Shown here: one piece after another, positions 7,722-16,723 of the stretch
Position numbering within the stretch: position 1 is the first letter of the stretch
Layout of the letters: the number at the start of each line of letters is the position of its first letter
Assembly (NCBI GenBank): GCA_040307385.1
Contig: JAWRJQ010000099.1
Coordinates: 1 to 64,000, forward strand
Direction: 5' to 3'
DNA: 64,000 bases
Source of the DNA: RUG721 sp040307385
Lineage (GTDB): Bacteria > Actinomycetota > Coriobacteriia > Coriobacteriales > Atopobiaceae
Notes under the pieces: generated by a model
Seen by the model: only the letters and a program-made list of their open reading frames with translations
Databases searched by the model: none
Told to the model about the DNA's origin: nothing
Made by a program: the position numbers and the translations under genes

Positions 7722-9407
7722 ATGAAGAAAACCCTGAACCGCCGCTCGTTCCTCGCCCTGTCCGCCGCTGCAAGCGCAGCTGCGCTCGCTGCCTGCGGCG
7801 GTGGCGGCTCCCCCACGGGCGGCGACACCGCCGACGTCGACCCTGCCGACCTTGCCTTCCCGCTCGCGGAGACCGCCACGCTATCCGGTCTCACCAACTT
7901 CCCAGCAGGCAGCGAGCCCGAACCCAACAACCGCACCATCTTCAAGCGCCTCGAAGAGGCGACCAACGTCCACATCGACTGGAAGACCATCCAGGGCGAC
8001 CAGTGGGGCGATAAGATCGCGCTCGAGATGTCCAACATCAACACCCTGCCCGACTTCGTGTTCAACGCGGGCTTCGGCGACACCGAGCTGCTCAAATACG
8101 CAAAGCAGGGCGTCATCATCCCCGTGGAGGAGCTCATCGACGCCTACATGCCCAACCTCCAAGCGGTCTTCGAGCTTGCCCCCGAGTACCGCACCATGTG
8201 CGAGGACGAGGACGGCCACATCTGGGCCTTCCCCTGGATCGAGCAGCTCGGCTACGAGAAGACCGCCATCCAGACCATCGGCAACATGCCCTTCATCAAC
8301 AAGGATTGGCTCGACCACCTCGGCCTCTCCATGCCCACCACCGTCGACGAGTTCGAGGCCGTCCTCGTCGCTTTCAAGGACAACGCTGCAGAGCTCAGGA
8401 GCCAGTTCAACATCGACGGCGACATCATCCCCATGTCCTGCATCCTGAACGATGGCGATCAGGACCCCTACATCCTGATCAACGGCTTCGGCGAGGGATA
8501 CGGAGACCCCGACCGAGGCAAGCACATCGTGGTGACCGATGACGCGCAGGTGCTCTGCGTCGCTAACTCCGAGGGCTTCAAGAAGGGCACCGAATGGCTG
8601 CACGGCCTCTACGCGCAGGGCCTCATCGATGCTGAAGCCTTTACCCAGGAGTGGTCCACCTACGTCGCCAAGGGCAAGAGCGGGCGCTATGGCGTGCTCT
8701 TCTCTTGGGACGTAGCCAATATCGCCCAGGTCAGCATGGATGATCTGATCGCCGGCGAGCACTGGGTGCCGCTGCCTGCCCTCAAGGCGGATATGGTCAA
8801 CATCACTCCGCAGACCGGCTCATTTACCTCCGGCTTCCAGCGCGGCCGCTGTGTCGTCACCGCCGCTGCCGCAAACCCTGCCCTCGTCGCCGCTTGGATC
8901 GACCAGATGTATGATCCTATGCAGTCACCGCAGAACAACTGGGGCACCTACGGTGAGGATGACGAGTTCGATATCTTCGAGATGAGCACCAACGAGGCGG
9001 GCGAACCCATGCTCAAGCACACCTGGCTCGGCGACGCCTCTCCCGTCGAGGTTCGCGAGGCCGAGTCCGTCAACGGCCCGCTCGCTATTCTCGACAGCTA
9101 CTATGACGTGTATGTGACCTGCCCGGACGATGCCCAGTACCGCCTCGACTGGATCGAGCAGATCTACACGCCCGATATGAACTTCAAGTACTGCTATCCC
9201 AACGTGTTCATGAATCCGGATGACACCACGAAGGTTTCCAACCTTATGGCCGACATCATGAAGTGCATCAATACGTTCAAGTCCGACAGCATCATGAACG
9301 GCTTCACCGACGCCGACTGGGACAAGCTCCAGTCCGATCTCGAGGCGTACGGCCTGCAGGAGTTCCTGGCCATCCACCAGAAGTACCTGGACGCCTACCT
9401 CGCATAG
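7722..9407 (+). CDS. Sugar-binding lipoprotein of the ABC transporter
   Basis: A 561-residue extracellular binding protein. The N-terminus carries the twin-arginine pattern NRRSFL and a lipobox LAAC with Cys25, so it is probably exported folded by Tat and lipid-anchored. The Gly/Ser/Asp-rich stretch after Cys25 is a linker. Length and segments such as FNAGFGDTELLKYAKQG fit the large LipO/LplA-like class used with LplB/LplC permeases. It should capture the oligosaccharide at the cell surface. A perfect hairpin follows the gene, as is common where the binding-protein mRNA is stabilised. Confidence 0.92.
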   Translation: MKKTLNRRSFLALSAAASAAALAACGGGGSPTGGDTADVDPADLAFPLAETATLSGLTNFPAGSEPEPNNRTIFKRLEEATNVHIDWKTIQGDQWGDKIALEMSNINTLPDFVFNAGFGDTELLKYAKQGVIIPVEELIDAYMPNLQAVFELAPEYRTMCEDEDGHIWAFPWIEQLGYEKTAIQTIGNMPFINKDWLDHLGLSMPTTVDEFEAVLVAFKDNAAELRSQFNIDGDIIPMSCILNDGDQDPYILINGFGEGYGDPDRGKHIVVTDDAQVLCVANSEGFKKGTEWLHGLYAQGLIDAEAFTQEWSTYVAKGKSGRYGVLFSWDVANIAQVSMDDLIAGEHWVPLPALKADMVNITPQTGSFTSGFQRGRCVVTAAAANPALVAAWIDQMYDPMQSPQNNWGTYGEDDEFDIFEMSTNEAGEPMLKHTWLGDASPVEVREAESVNGPLAILDSYYDVYVTCPDDAQYRLDWIEQIYTPDMNFKYCYPNVFMNPDDTTKVSNLMADIMKCINTFKSDSIMNGFTDADWDKLQSDLEAYGLQEFLAIHQKYLDAYLA

Positions 9408-9417
9408 CAATCCCCCT

Positions 9418-9447
9418 GATGCCCCGCTCCTTCGGGAGCGGGGCATC
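9418..9447 (+). terminator. Intercistronic hairpin with TTCG tetraloop
   Basis: A 13-bp perfect stem (GATGCCCCGCTCC pairing with GGAGCGGGGCATC) is closed by the very stable TTCG loop. No T-run follows, so it is more likely an mRNA-stabilising or partial-termination element after the binding-protein gene than a full terminator. Confidence 0.75.
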
Positions 9448-9490
9448 GCGAACCGCCCTATGATCACGTTGAAAGAGGAAATCCGCGAGC

Positions 9491-11002
9491 ATGAGTGCCT
9501 ATACCGACAGCGAAACCCTGTATGCGGCGCGCCGCCACGAAGCACTGTTCAGCGGGAACATTCCCGAGGGAGATCGCCCTCTCGTCCATCTGCCTGCACG
9601 CATAGGATGGATGAACGATCCCAACGGCCTTTCCTTCTATCAAGGGAAGTACCATCTTTTCTACCAGTACTACCCGTATGATACCAAATGGGGCCTCATG
9701 CATTGGGGCCATGCTGTGAGCAGCGACTTGGTTCATTGGGAGCATCTCCCCGCAGCGCTCGCGCCCGATCAGCCCTACGATGGGTACGGGTGCTTCTCGG
9801 GCAGCGCGATCGTGCTTCCCGATGGTCGCCACATGCTCATGTACACGGGCGTCAGGAAGATCGACAACAACCTCGACGGCTCCATCGAGGTGCGGCAGAC
9901 GCAGTGCATCGCCTTCGGCGATGGCATGGACTACGTAAAATACGAGGGCAACCCGGTCATCGACGGCGGTCAGCTTCCCGAAGGCTTCAGCCACCGCGAT
10001 TTTCGCGATCCGAAGATCTGGATGGAACCCGACGGAACATTCCGCTGCGTGCTGGGCGCCTGCGACGATGCGCCCCGCGAAGAGCTCTCCAACGGCAAGA
10101 TTCTGCAGTATAGGAGCCCGGACGGCATCGCATGGGAGTTCGAATGCGTTTTGGCCGAGAACAACATGCGATACGGCAGCATGTGGGAATGCCCCGACAC
10201 CTTCGAGCTCGACGGCAAGCAGGTGCTTCTGGTGAGCCCGCAGGACATGCTCGCGGAGGCGGACGAGTTCGCGAGCGGCAACGGCACCCTTGCCATCATC
10301 GGCCATCTCGACGGCGCAACCGGCATGCTCGTGGGAGAGGAGCTGCATCCCATCGACTACGGCATCGATTTCTATGCCACGCAGACGCTGCTCTCGCCCG
10401 ACGGACGCCGCATCATGGTTGCGTGGATGCAGAACTGGGATTCCATCTCCATGGGCGGCAACAGGCCGTGGTTCGGCCAGGTCACCATCCCGCGCGAGCT
10501 TTCGGTGCGCAACGGCAGGCTCTACCAGCAGCCGGTACGCGAGCTCGAGGATGCGCGGGAGAACCGGGTTGCCTATGAGAACGTGCTGGTCGAGGGCAAG
10601 GTGGAGCTCGAAGGCATATCCGGCCGCTGCGTGGATCTCACCGTAGAGGTGCGCCCCGCCGAGCAGGACCAGCCCTACCACGAGTTCACCATCTGGTTCG
10701 CCCAGGGCGAGAAGTTCCGCTCGTCGGTGCTGTTCCGCCCTTCGGAGCGCATGCTCAAGATCAACCGCAAGCACTCGGGCCTGCGCCGCGCCGTGGTGAA
10801 GGACCGCAAGTGCCATCTCGCCTCCTACGACGGCGTGCTGCGCCTGCGCATCATCCTCGACCGCTTCAGCGCCGAGGTCTTCGTGGGAGAAGGGGAGCAG
10901 ACGCTCACCATGACGATACCAACCGATCCCGTTTTTGGCGGCATCTCGTTCTTTGCAGACGGGCGCGCGGTCATGGACGTGGAGAAGTACGACCTTGTAT
11001 AG
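9491..11002 (+). CDS. GH32 beta-fructosidase
   Basis: A 503-residue cytoplasmic glycoside hydrolase of family 32. The catalytic triad motifs are all present: WMNDPNG with nucleophile Asp43, FRDPK with Asp173 as transition-state stabiliser, and MWECPD with acid/base Glu233. A five-bladed propeller fills residues 30-340 and a beta-sandwich about 350-500 (family knowledge). It should release fructose from imported sucrose or short fructo-oligosaccharides; a sucrose-6-phosphate substrate is less likely because a non-phosphorylating ABC transporter is its partner. The ATG at 9491 follows AAAGAGGAAATCC. No signal peptide, so it acts after uptake. Confidence 0.93.
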   Translation: MSAYTDSETLYAARRHEALFSGNIPEGDRPLVHLPARIGWMNDPNGLSFYQGKYHLFYQYYPYDTKWGLMHWGHAVSSDLVHWEHLPAALAPDQPYDGYGCFSGSAIVLPDGRHMLMYTGVRKIDNNLDGSIEVRQTQCIAFGDGMDYVKYEGNPVIDGGQLPEGFSHRDFRDPKIWMEPDGTFRCVLGACDDAPREELSNGKILQYRSPDGIAWEFECVLAENNMRYGSMWECPDTFELDGKQVLLVSPQDMLAEADEFASGNGTLAIIGHLDGATGMLVGEELHPIDYGIDFYATQTLLSPDGRRIMVAWMQNWDSISMGGNRPWFGQVTIPRELSVRNGRLYQQPVRELEDARENRVAYENVLVEGKVELEGISGRCVDLTVEVRPAEQDQPYHEFTIWFAQGEKFRSSVLFRPSERMLKINRKHSGLRRAVVKDRKCHLASYDGVLRLRIILDRFSAEVFVGEGEQTLTMTIPTDPVFGGISFFADGRAVMDVEKYDLV

Positions 11003-11007
11003 CAATG

Positions 11008-11028
11008 CGCCCGCGCGAGACGCGGGCG
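11008..11028 (+). terminator. Small intercistronic hairpin
   Basis: CGCCCGCG pairs with CGCGGGCG around a five-base loop CGAGA. It has no T-run and sits between the GH32 and ATPase genes, so it is probably a processing or stabilising element rather than a terminator. Confidence 0.5.
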
Positions 11029-11047
11029 AGAGGAAGGAGCAGCAAAC

Positions 11048-12202
11048 ATGTCTGAGGTTGTGCTGAAAAACATCAAGAAGGTCTACGATGGCGACGTGAC
11101 CGCCGTCCATGACGTGAATATCGAGATCCGTGACAAGGAGTTCATCGTGCTCGTCGGGCCCTCGGGCTGCGGCAAGTCCACCACGCTGCGCATGGTCGCG
11201 GGCCTGGAGGAGATCTCAGACGGCGAGCTCTACATCGACGGCAAATACATGAACGACATCGCTCCCAAAGACCGCGACATCGCGATGGTCTTCCAAAGCT
11301 ACGCGCTGTACCCGCAGATGACGGTCTATCAGAACATGGCCTTCTCCCTGGAGCTGCGCAAGACTCCAAAGGCCGAGATCGACCGCAAGGTCCGCGAGGC
11401 CGCCGAGATCCTGGACATCACCCAGTACCTCGACCGCAAGCCCAAGGCGCTCTCCGGCGGCCAGCGCCAGCGCGTTGCCATCGGCCGCGCCATGGTGCGC
11501 GACCCCAAGGTCTTCCTCATGGACGAGCCGCTTTCCAACTTGGACGCCAAGCTCCGCAACCAGATGCGCGCCGAGATCATCAAGCTGCGCCAGCGCATCA
11601 ACACCACCTTCATGTACGTCACGCACGACCAGACCGAGGCCATGACCTTGGGCGATCGCATCGTCATCATGAAGGACGGCTTCGTCAACCAGATCGGCAC
11701 GCCGCAGGAGGTCTTCAACAAGCCCGTCAACCTCTTCGTGGCCGGCTTCATCGGCATGCCCGTCATGAACTTCTTCGACAACTGCAGCCTGTTAAAGGAG
11801 AACGGCGTCTACTACGCCGAGATCCGCGGGGTCAAGTTCAAACTGAGTCCCTTCCAGCAGAAGGCGCTCGCCCAAAACGGCCAGGAGGCATGCGAGGTTG
11901 TGGCGGGCATCCGCCCTCAGCACATCACGGTCGGCGAGGGCGATCTCACTGCGCAGATCGAGGTTTCGGAGATGATGGGCAGCGAGTACAACATCCACGC
12001 CCGTTCCAACGAGGACGAGGTCGTCATGGTGATCCCCACGGTCGATCTTGCAGCCGATGTGTCGATGGGCGCCACCGTCAACTTCACCACCAAACCCGAC
12101 CTGATCCAGCTCTTCGACAAGGCCTCGGGCAACAACCTCATCTGGTTCGACCCCGATTCCGCAACGCGCAACGAGCCGGTCTGCAAGGACTACGACGTAT
12201 AA
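11048..12202 (+). CDS. MsmX/UgpC-type sugar ABC transporter ATPase
   Basis: A 384-residue ATP-binding subunit. Walker A GPSGCGKST at residues 37-45, signature LSGGQ at 135-139, Walker B LMDEP around Asp159-Glu160, and the H-loop VTHDQ. The C-terminal 140 residues form the OB-fold regulatory domain of the MalK/UgpC/MsmX group. It energises the two CUT1 permeases encoded upstream; members of this group can serve several transporters, so other sugars may be handled as well. AGGAAGGAGC precedes the ATG. It belongs to the sucrose operon and is followed by a GC-rich hairpin. Confidence 0.95.
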   Translation: MSEVVLKNIKKVYDGDVTAVHDVNIEIRDKEFIVLVGPSGCGKSTTLRMVAGLEEISDGELYIDGKYMNDIAPKDRDIAMVFQSYALYPQMTVYQNMAFSLELRKTPKAEIDRKVREAAEILDITQYLDRKPKALSGGQRQRVAIGRAMVRDPKVFLMDEPLSNLDAKLRNQMRAEIIKLRQRINTTFMYVTHDQTEAMTLGDRIVIMKDGFVNQIGTPQEVFNKPVNLFVAGFIGMPVMNFFDNCSLLKENGVYYAEIRGVKFKLSPFQQKALAQNGQEACEVVAGIRPQHITVGEGDLTAQIEVSEMMGSEYNIHARSNEDEVVMVIPTVDLAADVSMGATVNFTTKPDLIQLFDKASGNNLIWFDPDSATRNEPVCKDYDV

Positions 12203-12269
12203 GGCCCTCCTGTCGGTGGACGGAGCGCGGATGCCCCCGATCGCTCTGCCCGCCCTCCTTCCTTCCCGA

Positions 12270-12301
12270 GCGCCCCGCCCCCAGCTCATGGGGCGGGGCG
12301 C
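12270..12301 (+). terminator. GC-only hairpin between ATPase and sucrose phosphorylase genes
   Basis: GCGCCCCGCCCC at 12270-12281 pairs exactly with GGGGCGGGGCGC at 12290-12301 around an 8-base loop. There is no T-tract. It may cause partial termination or protect the upstream message. Confidence 0.6.
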
Positions 12302-12377
12302 GCCTGATGCTCGGGCGCAGCGGCCTGCGCCGCACGCCCCGAGCCCGTAGACCGCTGCCCGCAAGGAGGCGAACGCC

Positions 12378-13799
12378 ATGAAACTCAACAACTCGTGCAT
12401 GCTCATCACCTACGCCGACAGCCTGGGAGCAAACCTATCCGAGCTCCGCGCCGAGCTCGACGAGCACTTCGACCGCGCTGTGGGAGGCGTGCACATCCTG
12501 CCGTTCTTCCCTTCGTCGGCCGACCGGGGATTCGCACCCATGCGCTACGATATCGTGGATCCCGCCTTCGGAACGTGGGACGACGTGCGCGCTATCGGCG
12601 AGAAGCGCTACCTCATGTTCGATTTCATGGTCAATCACATCTCGCGCCAATCCCCGTATTTCCAAGACTTTCTCGCCAAGAAGGACCAAAGCGAGTATGC
12701 GGACTTCTTCATCCGCTACAAGGACTTTTGGGCACGGGAGGGCGGCTTCCCCACGCAGGAGCAGGTGGACGCCATCTACAAACGCAAGCCCCGCGCTCCC
12801 TATGCCGAAGCCGAATTCGCGGACGGAACGTCCGAAAAGGTGTGGTGCACCTTCGGCGAGGAGCAGATCGACCTCAACGTGCAGAGCGAACGGGTGAGGC
12901 GGTTCTTCGCACACACGCTCGCCACCATGGCGGACGCCAACGCCTCCATCGTGCGCCTTGATGCCTTCGCCTATGCCTGCAAAAAGGCCGGGACCAGCTG
13001 CTTCTTCGTGCAGCCCGATACGAGCGAGCTGCTCGACGAGCTCCAGGGCATGCTGGGAGAGGACGTGATGGTGCTGCCCGAGATCCACGAGCACTACTCC
13101 ATCCAGCTCAAGGTTGCCCAGATGGGATACTGGATCTACGATTTCGCGCTGCCGGTACTCACGCTGCATGCCCTCTATGCGGGCGAGGGGCGCCACCTCA
13201 AGCGCTGGCTCGAGATGAGCCCCAAGCGCCAGTTCACCACGCTCGACACGCACGACGGCCTGGGCATCGTCGATGTGAAGGATCTGCTTCCCGACGATCA
13301 GATCGATTGGGTTAAGGACCGCATGTTCGCGCAGGGGGCCAACGTCAAGCGCATCTACAACACCGAGGCCTACAACAACCTGGACATCTATCAGGTCAAC
13401 ACCACCTACTACAGTGCGCTGGGCAACGACGATGCGGCATACGCTCTCGCCCGCGCCATCCAGATGTTCGCGCCGGGCATCCCCATGGTCTATTATGTGG
13501 GTATGCTCGCGGGTGCCAACGACATCGAGCTGCTTGAATCTACCAAGGAGGGCCGCAACATCAATCGCCACTACTACACGCGCGCGGAGATTGCGCGGGA
13601 GGTGGAGCGCCCGGTGGTCAAGGAGCTGCTGCAGCTCATGGAGCTGCGCAACACGCACCCCGCCTTCGATATCGAGGGCGATCTGGAGGTGTCGATTCCC
13701 GGCGAAGGCCGTCTGCGCATCAGGCGCACGGCCGGCAGCGCGTGGGCGCAGCTCGACGCCGACCTGCTCGGCCACACGTACGAGATCGCGTGCTCATGA
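12378..13799 (+). CDS. sucP: Sucrose phosphorylase (GH13_18)
   Basis: A 473-residue enzyme that splits sucrose with phosphate into glucose 1-phosphate and fructose. Catalytic residues line up with those of the Bifidobacterium adolescentis enzyme at a shift of three: nucleophile Asp195 (VRLDAFAY), acid/base Glu235 (LPEIHEH) and stabiliser Asp293 (TLDTHDG). Segments LITYADSLG at the start and LPFFPSSADRGFAP are typical of the subfamily. AAGGAGGCGAACGCC precedes the ATG. Its stop overlaps the next start (ATGA). The released fructose would go to the fructokinase encoded at 17950. Confidence 0.95.
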   Translation: MKLNNSCMLITYADSLGANLSELRAELDEHFDRAVGGVHILPFFPSSADRGFAPMRYDIVDPAFGTWDDVRAIGEKRYLMFDFMVNHISRQSPYFQDFLAKKDQSEYADFFIRYKDFWAREGGFPTQEQVDAIYKRKPRAPYAEAEFADGTSEKVWCTFGEEQIDLNVQSERVRRFFAHTLATMADANASIVRLDAFAYACKKAGTSCFFVQPDTSELLDELQGMLGEDVMVLPEIHEHYSIQLKVAQMGYWIYDFALPVLTLHALYAGEGRHLKRWLEMSPKRQFTTLDTHDGLGIVDVKDLLPDDQIDWVKDRMFAQGANVKRIYNTEAYNNLDIYQVNTTYYSALGNDDAAYALARAIQMFAPGIPMVYYVGMLAGANDIELLESTKEGRNINRHYYTRAEIAREVERPVVKELLQLMELRNTHPAFDIEGDLEVSIPGEGRLRIRRTAGSAWAQLDADLLGHTYEIACS

Positions 13800-14674
13800 T
13801 CGATGGCGGCCAAGACCTCGAACAGCTTCCGGCGCTCTCCCTGCGAAGCAGCCCCTATGGGGAATACAAGAAGGCCCTCAGATTGGGCAAGCGCACGTAT
13901 TGGGAGTGCTTGAGAAAGAAGTTGGATCCGTATCCTGCGGTGCTCGAGGAGCGCTGTCCCAGCCTCTCGACGGCCTCGCGGGTCGATCTCGGGCTGCGCG
14001 AGATTCCGGTTGAGCTCATCGGCGGCACGAAGACGCACGGCAGGAGCAACTCGCTCGCCCGCGACTTCATGCCGCTGCTCGATGCGGGCACCGAGTTCTC
14101 AACCAAGTGGATGGCCCTCTATGACCAGCTTATGGAGGAGGGCCTCCGCGACCCCATCGACCTGCTCGAGTATCTCGGCGACCTCTACGTGGTCGAGGGC
14201 AACAAGCGCGTGAGCGTCATGCGCTACAACGGGGCCGTCGCCATTCCCGCGCACGTCATTCGCGTGGTCGTGCCCGGCACGGCCGACGAGCACTATCGCG
14301 ATTTCTTGAGCTGCTTCGAGCGGACGGGCCTCTACGAGGTTCGCTTCGAGAAGCCGGGAACCTTCCCCAAGCTGCAGATGGCGCTTGGAGTGGATGCGGA
14401 CTACGTATGGAATGACGACCAGCGCAAGCGGTTCTCGGCAGGCTTCGCGCGCTTCAAGACCGCATACGAGCGATTCGCGCGGGGCAAGAAGGGGGCCATC
14501 GCCCCGATGGATGCGTTTTTGGCGTGGCTCATGTACGTGCCCTTCTCGCAGCTGAAGGACTTCAGCGAGAAGGAGCTCGCCGAGAGCGTGAAAGACCTCG
14601 TGGCGGGCCTCGAGATCCTGCGCAAGGGCGCGAAGCGCGACACCAAGTACCCTGAGGCGAAGTGGGACGAATGA
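13796..14674 (+). CDS. ParB-like domain protein of unknown role
   Basis: A 292-residue protein starting at an ATG that overlaps the sucrose phosphorylase stop (ATGA). The core segment LYVVEGNKRVSVMRYNGA resembles the ParB/sulfiredoxin-like nucleotide-binding motif. The order IELIGGTKTxGRSNSLARDFMPLLD then the ParB-like box resembles, from memory, the N-terminal domain of clostridial proteins that carry a BMP-type ligand-binding domain behind it. Here the protein ends without that second domain. There is no signal peptide or membrane helix. Its tight coupling to sucrose phosphorylase and to the phosphoesterase gene suggests a metabolic control role, but none is established. Confidence 0.75.
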   Translation: MIDGGQDLEQLPALSLRSSPYGEYKKALRLGKRTYWECLRKKLDPYPAVLEERCPSLSTASRVDLGLREIPVELIGGTKTHGRSNSLARDFMPLLDAGTEFSTKWMALYDQLMEEGLRDPIDLLEYLGDLYVVEGNKRVSVMRYNGAVAIPAHVIRVVVPGTADEHYRDFLSCFERTGLYEVRFEKPGTFPKLQMALGVDADYVWNDDQRKRFSAGFARFKTAYERFARGKKGAIAPMDAFLAWLMYVPFSQLKDFSEKELAESVKDLVAGLEILRKGAKRDTKYPEAKWDE

Positions 14675-15261
14675 GGGTCCTCGCCGTTTCAGACGTGGAG
14701 TCGCGCCGCTACTACGACTACTACAAGCCCGGTATGCTGGAGGGTTTCGACCTCATCATCTCCTGCGGGGATCTGCGCCCCGACTACCTTGAGTTTCTCG
14801 TGACGCTGGCGGGCTGCCCGCTCCTCTACGTGCACGGTAACCACGACGGCCTATACGATGAGCGGCCGCCCGGCGGATGCATCTGCATCGAGGATCGCGT
14901 GGTGAAGGTGGGCGGCGTGCGCATTGCGGGGCTGGGCGGATCGTACGCCTATGCTCCGGGCCCGTACCGCTACACCGAGCGGCAGATGGCCAAGCGGATG
15001 CGGCGCATCATGCCGCGCATTTGGATGCGCGGGGGCGTGGACATCGTGGTCGCGCATGCGCCGGTGCGCGGCATCAACGATACCGACGCGCCCGCACACC
15101 GGGGATTCTCGTGCTTCGGCGCGCTGATCGACCGCTTCGAGCCGACCTTCTTCGTGCACGGGCACATGCACCGAACCTACGCCATGAACGCTCCGCAGAC
15201 GACGGCCCACGGGGCGACGACCATCCTCAACGCCTTCGACCACGTAGTATTCGAGATCTGA
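14671..15261 (+). CDS. Calcineurin-like metallophosphoesterase
   Basis: A 196-residue phosphoesterase, translationally coupled (ATGA) to the ParB-like gene. Metal-binding blocks are visible: a modified first block (VLAVSDVES), ISCGDLRPDY, YVHGNHDG, VAHAPVRG and VHGHMHRTY. The family hydrolyses phosphomono- or diesters using two metals. The first block lacks the usual DxH (it reads SDVE), a variation found in some members, so activity is likely but not certain. It is the last gene of the forward sucrose operon, ending 12 bases from a convergent gene. Confidence 0.85.
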   Translation: MRVLAVSDVESRRYYDYYKPGMLEGFDLIISCGDLRPDYLEFLVTLAGCPLLYVHGNHDGLYDERPPGGCICIEDRVVKVGGVRIAGLGGSYAYAPGPYRYTERQMAKRMRRIMPRIWMRGGVDIVVAHAPVRGINDTDAPAHRGFSCFGALIDRFEPTFFVHGHMHRTYAMNAPQTTAHGATTILNAFDHVVFEI

Positions 15262-15272
15262 GGCGCGCCTGC

Positions 15273-16013
15273 CTAGGCGCTCGCGCCGAGCACGTAGGCG
15301 AGGTAGTCCAAAGCCTGTTCCATGCGCGGCGTGTTTGCGATGATGCCCAGGTAGATGTGCTCATCCTCCGAGAAACCCTCGAAGAGCGCAACCTCCGACA
15401 CGTCGATGGCGTTGGGAACCTCGATGGTTTCCGCCACATACGCGTCGGCTTCTCCCAGCTCGACCTCCACCCGGTTGTCGCTCAGAATCACGGTGTTGCT
15501 CACCATCGCCGCAGCAAGCTCCGCATCCTCTCCGCCGTTTTGCGCGAGCGCATCCTCGAGGTCGATGAGATAGCCCCACCCGGAAAGCAGGTCGTACGCC
15601 TCCTGGTTCATGAGCACCGCATCGAGCTGCTCGCCGTCGATCGAGGCGAGGAGCTTGAGCTTCGAGGCGTAGGCGTACTGGTGGTTCTGCAGGCTGTCAT
15701 CGGTGGAGACGTACAGCTCGCGGTAGCAGGCCACCTCGTTGTCGGCGGAGTCTGCGCCCACGTGCTCGAGGTAGCCGCTCGTGAGCGCCGCGTCCGCCGC
15801 GCCTGCGGGCACGACGTTGCAATATCCCACGTACAGCACGGCGTTTTTGCTCGTGACGGCTTTATGCACGGCGGAGCCCACGGCGATGACGGCGATGAGG
15901 ATCAGGACGATCGGCAGCTTGTAGTAGGAGAAGATATAGTCCGCCTTCTCGGAGATGCTCATGGCGCGAAACGCCGCGCGGTTGAAGGCGCGCTCGCTCT
16001 CGGGCAGCCTCAT
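15273..16013 (-). CDS. Single-pass membrane-anchored protein, function unknown
   Basis: A 246-residue protein with a cytoplasmic N-terminus (about 30 residues), one membrane helix (LPIVLILIAVIAVGSAVH, about residues 33-50) and an acidic extracytoplasmic domain. The outer domain includes LMNQEAYDLLSGWGYLIDLEDAL, which resembles segments of solute-binding proteins, but I do not recognise a named family. Its start overlaps the end of the YesL gene (16010-16013), so the two are coupled. It probably works with YesL in the sugar-uptake locus. Confidence 0.7.
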   Translation of the reverse strand: MRLPESERAFNRAAFRAMSISEKADYIFSYYKLPIVLILIAVIAVGSAVHKAVTSKNAVLYVGYCNVVPAGAADAALTSGYLEHVGADSADNEVACYRELYVSTDDSLQNHQYAYASKLKLLASIDGEQLDAVLMNQEAYDLLSGWGYLIDLEDALAQNGGEDAELAAAMVSNTVILSDNRVEVELGEADAYVAETIEVPNAIDVSEVALFEGFSEDEHIYLGIIANTPRMEQALDYLAYVLGASA

Positions 16014-16702
16014 GAGTCCTGCTCCGAAGAGCCTCCCGCAGCATCCAGCACATCGCTCGCGCCGGAGGAATCATCCGGCTTCTGAGAGACCGCGCGCATG
16101 ACGGGCAGCAGCAGGTACGAGCTGATCACGGCGCAAAAGCCCACGCCGAGCACGATGAGCGGCGTGAAGAGCGCGATGATCGCGATGGCCATGGCGGCAT
16201 AGATGACGAAGACGCAGATGGTGCAGAACAGGTAGTGCGTGCCGATGAGCAGGGAGTTCTTGATCATGGCCCACGTGGTGTTCTCAACGTAGGCGATGAG
16301 GGGGAAGACGTAGATGAGCACGATGGTCAGGGCGATGCATCCCGAGATCACGATGGCGAGGGCGAGCGTGAGGAGAACGGCCAGCGCCCCCGTTGCTGCA
16401 GCCCTGAGGTGGGAGAGGATGTAGATATCGGTTCCCAGCAGCAGGCCTGCGGCGAGCAGGATGAGCCAGACGATCGTGGCCTGCTTGAAGTTGCTGCGAA
16501 ACGCGCGGAAGAACTGGAGGAAGACGTCGCCCTCTTCGTCGGCGGCGATTTTGAGGGCCACGGAGTAGAGCGCCGCCGTCGATGCGCCGATGGTGACGAT
16601 GGGGATGCAGCCCACGAACCACAGCAGGTTGAGATAGCATCCGTAGGCGATGCGGAAGAGCACCTGGCTGAACCTGCTTTCGTACGAGAAGAACCGAGGC
16701 AT
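16010..16702 (-). CDS. yesL: YesL family membrane protein (DUF624)
   Basis: A 230-residue protein with about five or six membrane helices and a polar, Ser/Asp-rich C-terminal tail. The N-terminal NLLWFVGCIPIVTIGASTAALY is the family hallmark (tryptophan, then a Pro-hinged helix and the TIGAS turn). YesL proteins are repeatedly encoded beside LplB/LplC-type sugar transporters; their biochemical role is unknown, with transporter modulation the usual guess. It lies 21 bases after the LacI gene and overlaps the next gene, forming a three-gene reverse operon. Confidence 0.9.
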   Translation of the reverse strand: MPRFFSYESRFSQVLFRIAYGCYLNLLWFVGCIPIVTIGASTAALYSVALKIAADEEGDVFLQFFRAFRSNFKQATIVWLILLAAGLLLGTDIYILSHLRAAATGALAVLLTLALAIVISGCIALTIVLIYVFPLIAYVENTTWAMIKNSLLIGTHYLFCTICVFVIYAAMAIAIIALFTPLIVLGVGFCAVISSYLLLPVMRAVSQKPDDSSGASDVLDAAGGSSEQDS

Positions 16703-16723
16703 GATCCGGGCCTTTCTGCGGGG

